From DAOTTW01 sp034437615 (GTDB taxonomy: Bacteria; Chloroflexota; Anaerolineae; Aggregatilineales; Phototrophicaceae), in assembly GCA_034437615.1 (NCBI GenBank), contig DAOTTW010000263.1, positions 1-7,010 on the forward strand: a DNA stretch of 7,010 nucleotides, read 5' to 3'. Below the pieces are notes generated by a model. It was not told the origin of the DNA. It made no database searches and worked only from the letters and a program-made list of their open reading frames with translations. Position numbers and translations under genes: made by a program. The first letter of the stretch is position 1, and each line of letters begins with the position of its first letter. This document shows, one piece after another, positions 6,854 through 7,010 of the stretch.

Positions 6854-6893
6854 CCCCCTCTCCTAGCCGCGTAGCGGCGGTCGGGAGAGGGGG
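6854..6893. repeat. Nested palindrome between htrA terminator and repeat modules
   Basis: CCCCCTCTCC (6854-6863) pairs with GGAGAGGGGG (6884-6893) over 10 bp. Inside is a second small stem CCGC-GTA-GCGG (6867-6877). The outer arms repeat the sequence of the neighbouring terminator stem (CCCCTCTCC/GGAGAGGGG), so alternative pairing between the two elements is possible. There is no T run directly after it. Confidence 0.65.
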
Positions 6894-7010
6894 ATTGAAT
6901 TCTCAAGGGTAGGTTTTTCATGATTGACTGTATTTTATGGCGGCTTGCGCCGCCCCGGACAGGTCAGTGCCCTGTCCCTACAGGGTCGCAATCATTCACA
7001 ACAGGTCTGT

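Larger units (their letters stand above)
6789..6981 (+). repeat. Modular intergenic repeat, copy D (plus orientation, after htrA)
   Basis: The modules in order are TCACCCCAAACCCCT (6789-6803), AAGGGTAGGTTTTT (6905-6918), GTATTTTAT leading into the palindrome GGCGGC-TTGC-GCCGCC (6939-6954), and the hairpin GGACAGG/CCTGTCC (6957-6963 and 6971-6977) ending in GTCCCTAC (6974-6981). The same words occur in the same order, inverted, in copy B. Compared with B, about 90 bases are inserted between the first two modules, holding the terminator arm and a second hairpin. It begins 16 bases beyond the htrA stop codon. Confidence 0.8.

Overview
The window reads as ordinary bacterial chromosome, moderately GC-rich, with well-separated genes and repeat-filled gaps between them. 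The repeat style (GTAGGGAC hairpins, GGCGGC/GCCGCC palindromes, CACCCCAAACCCC words) together with the architecture of the proteins suggests a member of the Chloroflexota, perhaps Anaerolineae-like. This is an impression from sequence style, not a database result. I see no phage, insertion sequence, CRISPR array, tRNA or rRNA.

Layout from left to right. Positions 1-246 are non-coding and carry two copies of a modular palindromic repeat facing each other. Positions 247-3630 are a minus-strand operon transcribed in the order E1 alpha, E1 beta, E2 of a pyruvate (or acetoin) dehydrogenase complex. A 316-base gap (3631-3946) holds the probable operon promoter, a short palindrome beside it and an imperfect leader hairpin. 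A plus-strand gene for an uncharacterised two-helix membrane protein (3947-4477) converges on a minus-strand gene for an uncharacterised soluble protein (4520-4957). Upstream of that gene on the same strand lies a pterin-4a-carbinolamine dehydratase (5118-5414), with a repeat copy between them. Divergent from it is an HtrA/DegP-type serine protease with one PDZ domain (5654-6772). It is followed by a Rho-independent terminator, a nested hairpin and another repeat copy that runs to the window edge.

The three dehydrogenase genes form one functional unit: E1 alpha and beta decarboxylate a 2-oxo acid (or cleave acetoin) with thiamine diphosphate, and E2 transfers the acetyl group to CoA through its lipoyl arm. 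The E3 subunit is not in the window. The other genes are single-function neighbours with no evident link to the complex.

The most interesting signal is not a protein system. It is a family of modular intergenic repeats whose hairpin arms differ between copies yet stay complementary, and which have the same polarity relative to the 3' end of the preceding gene in all three testable cases. Short 7-base tandem repeats also sit just upstream of two start codons. I found no convincing undescribed multi-gene system.
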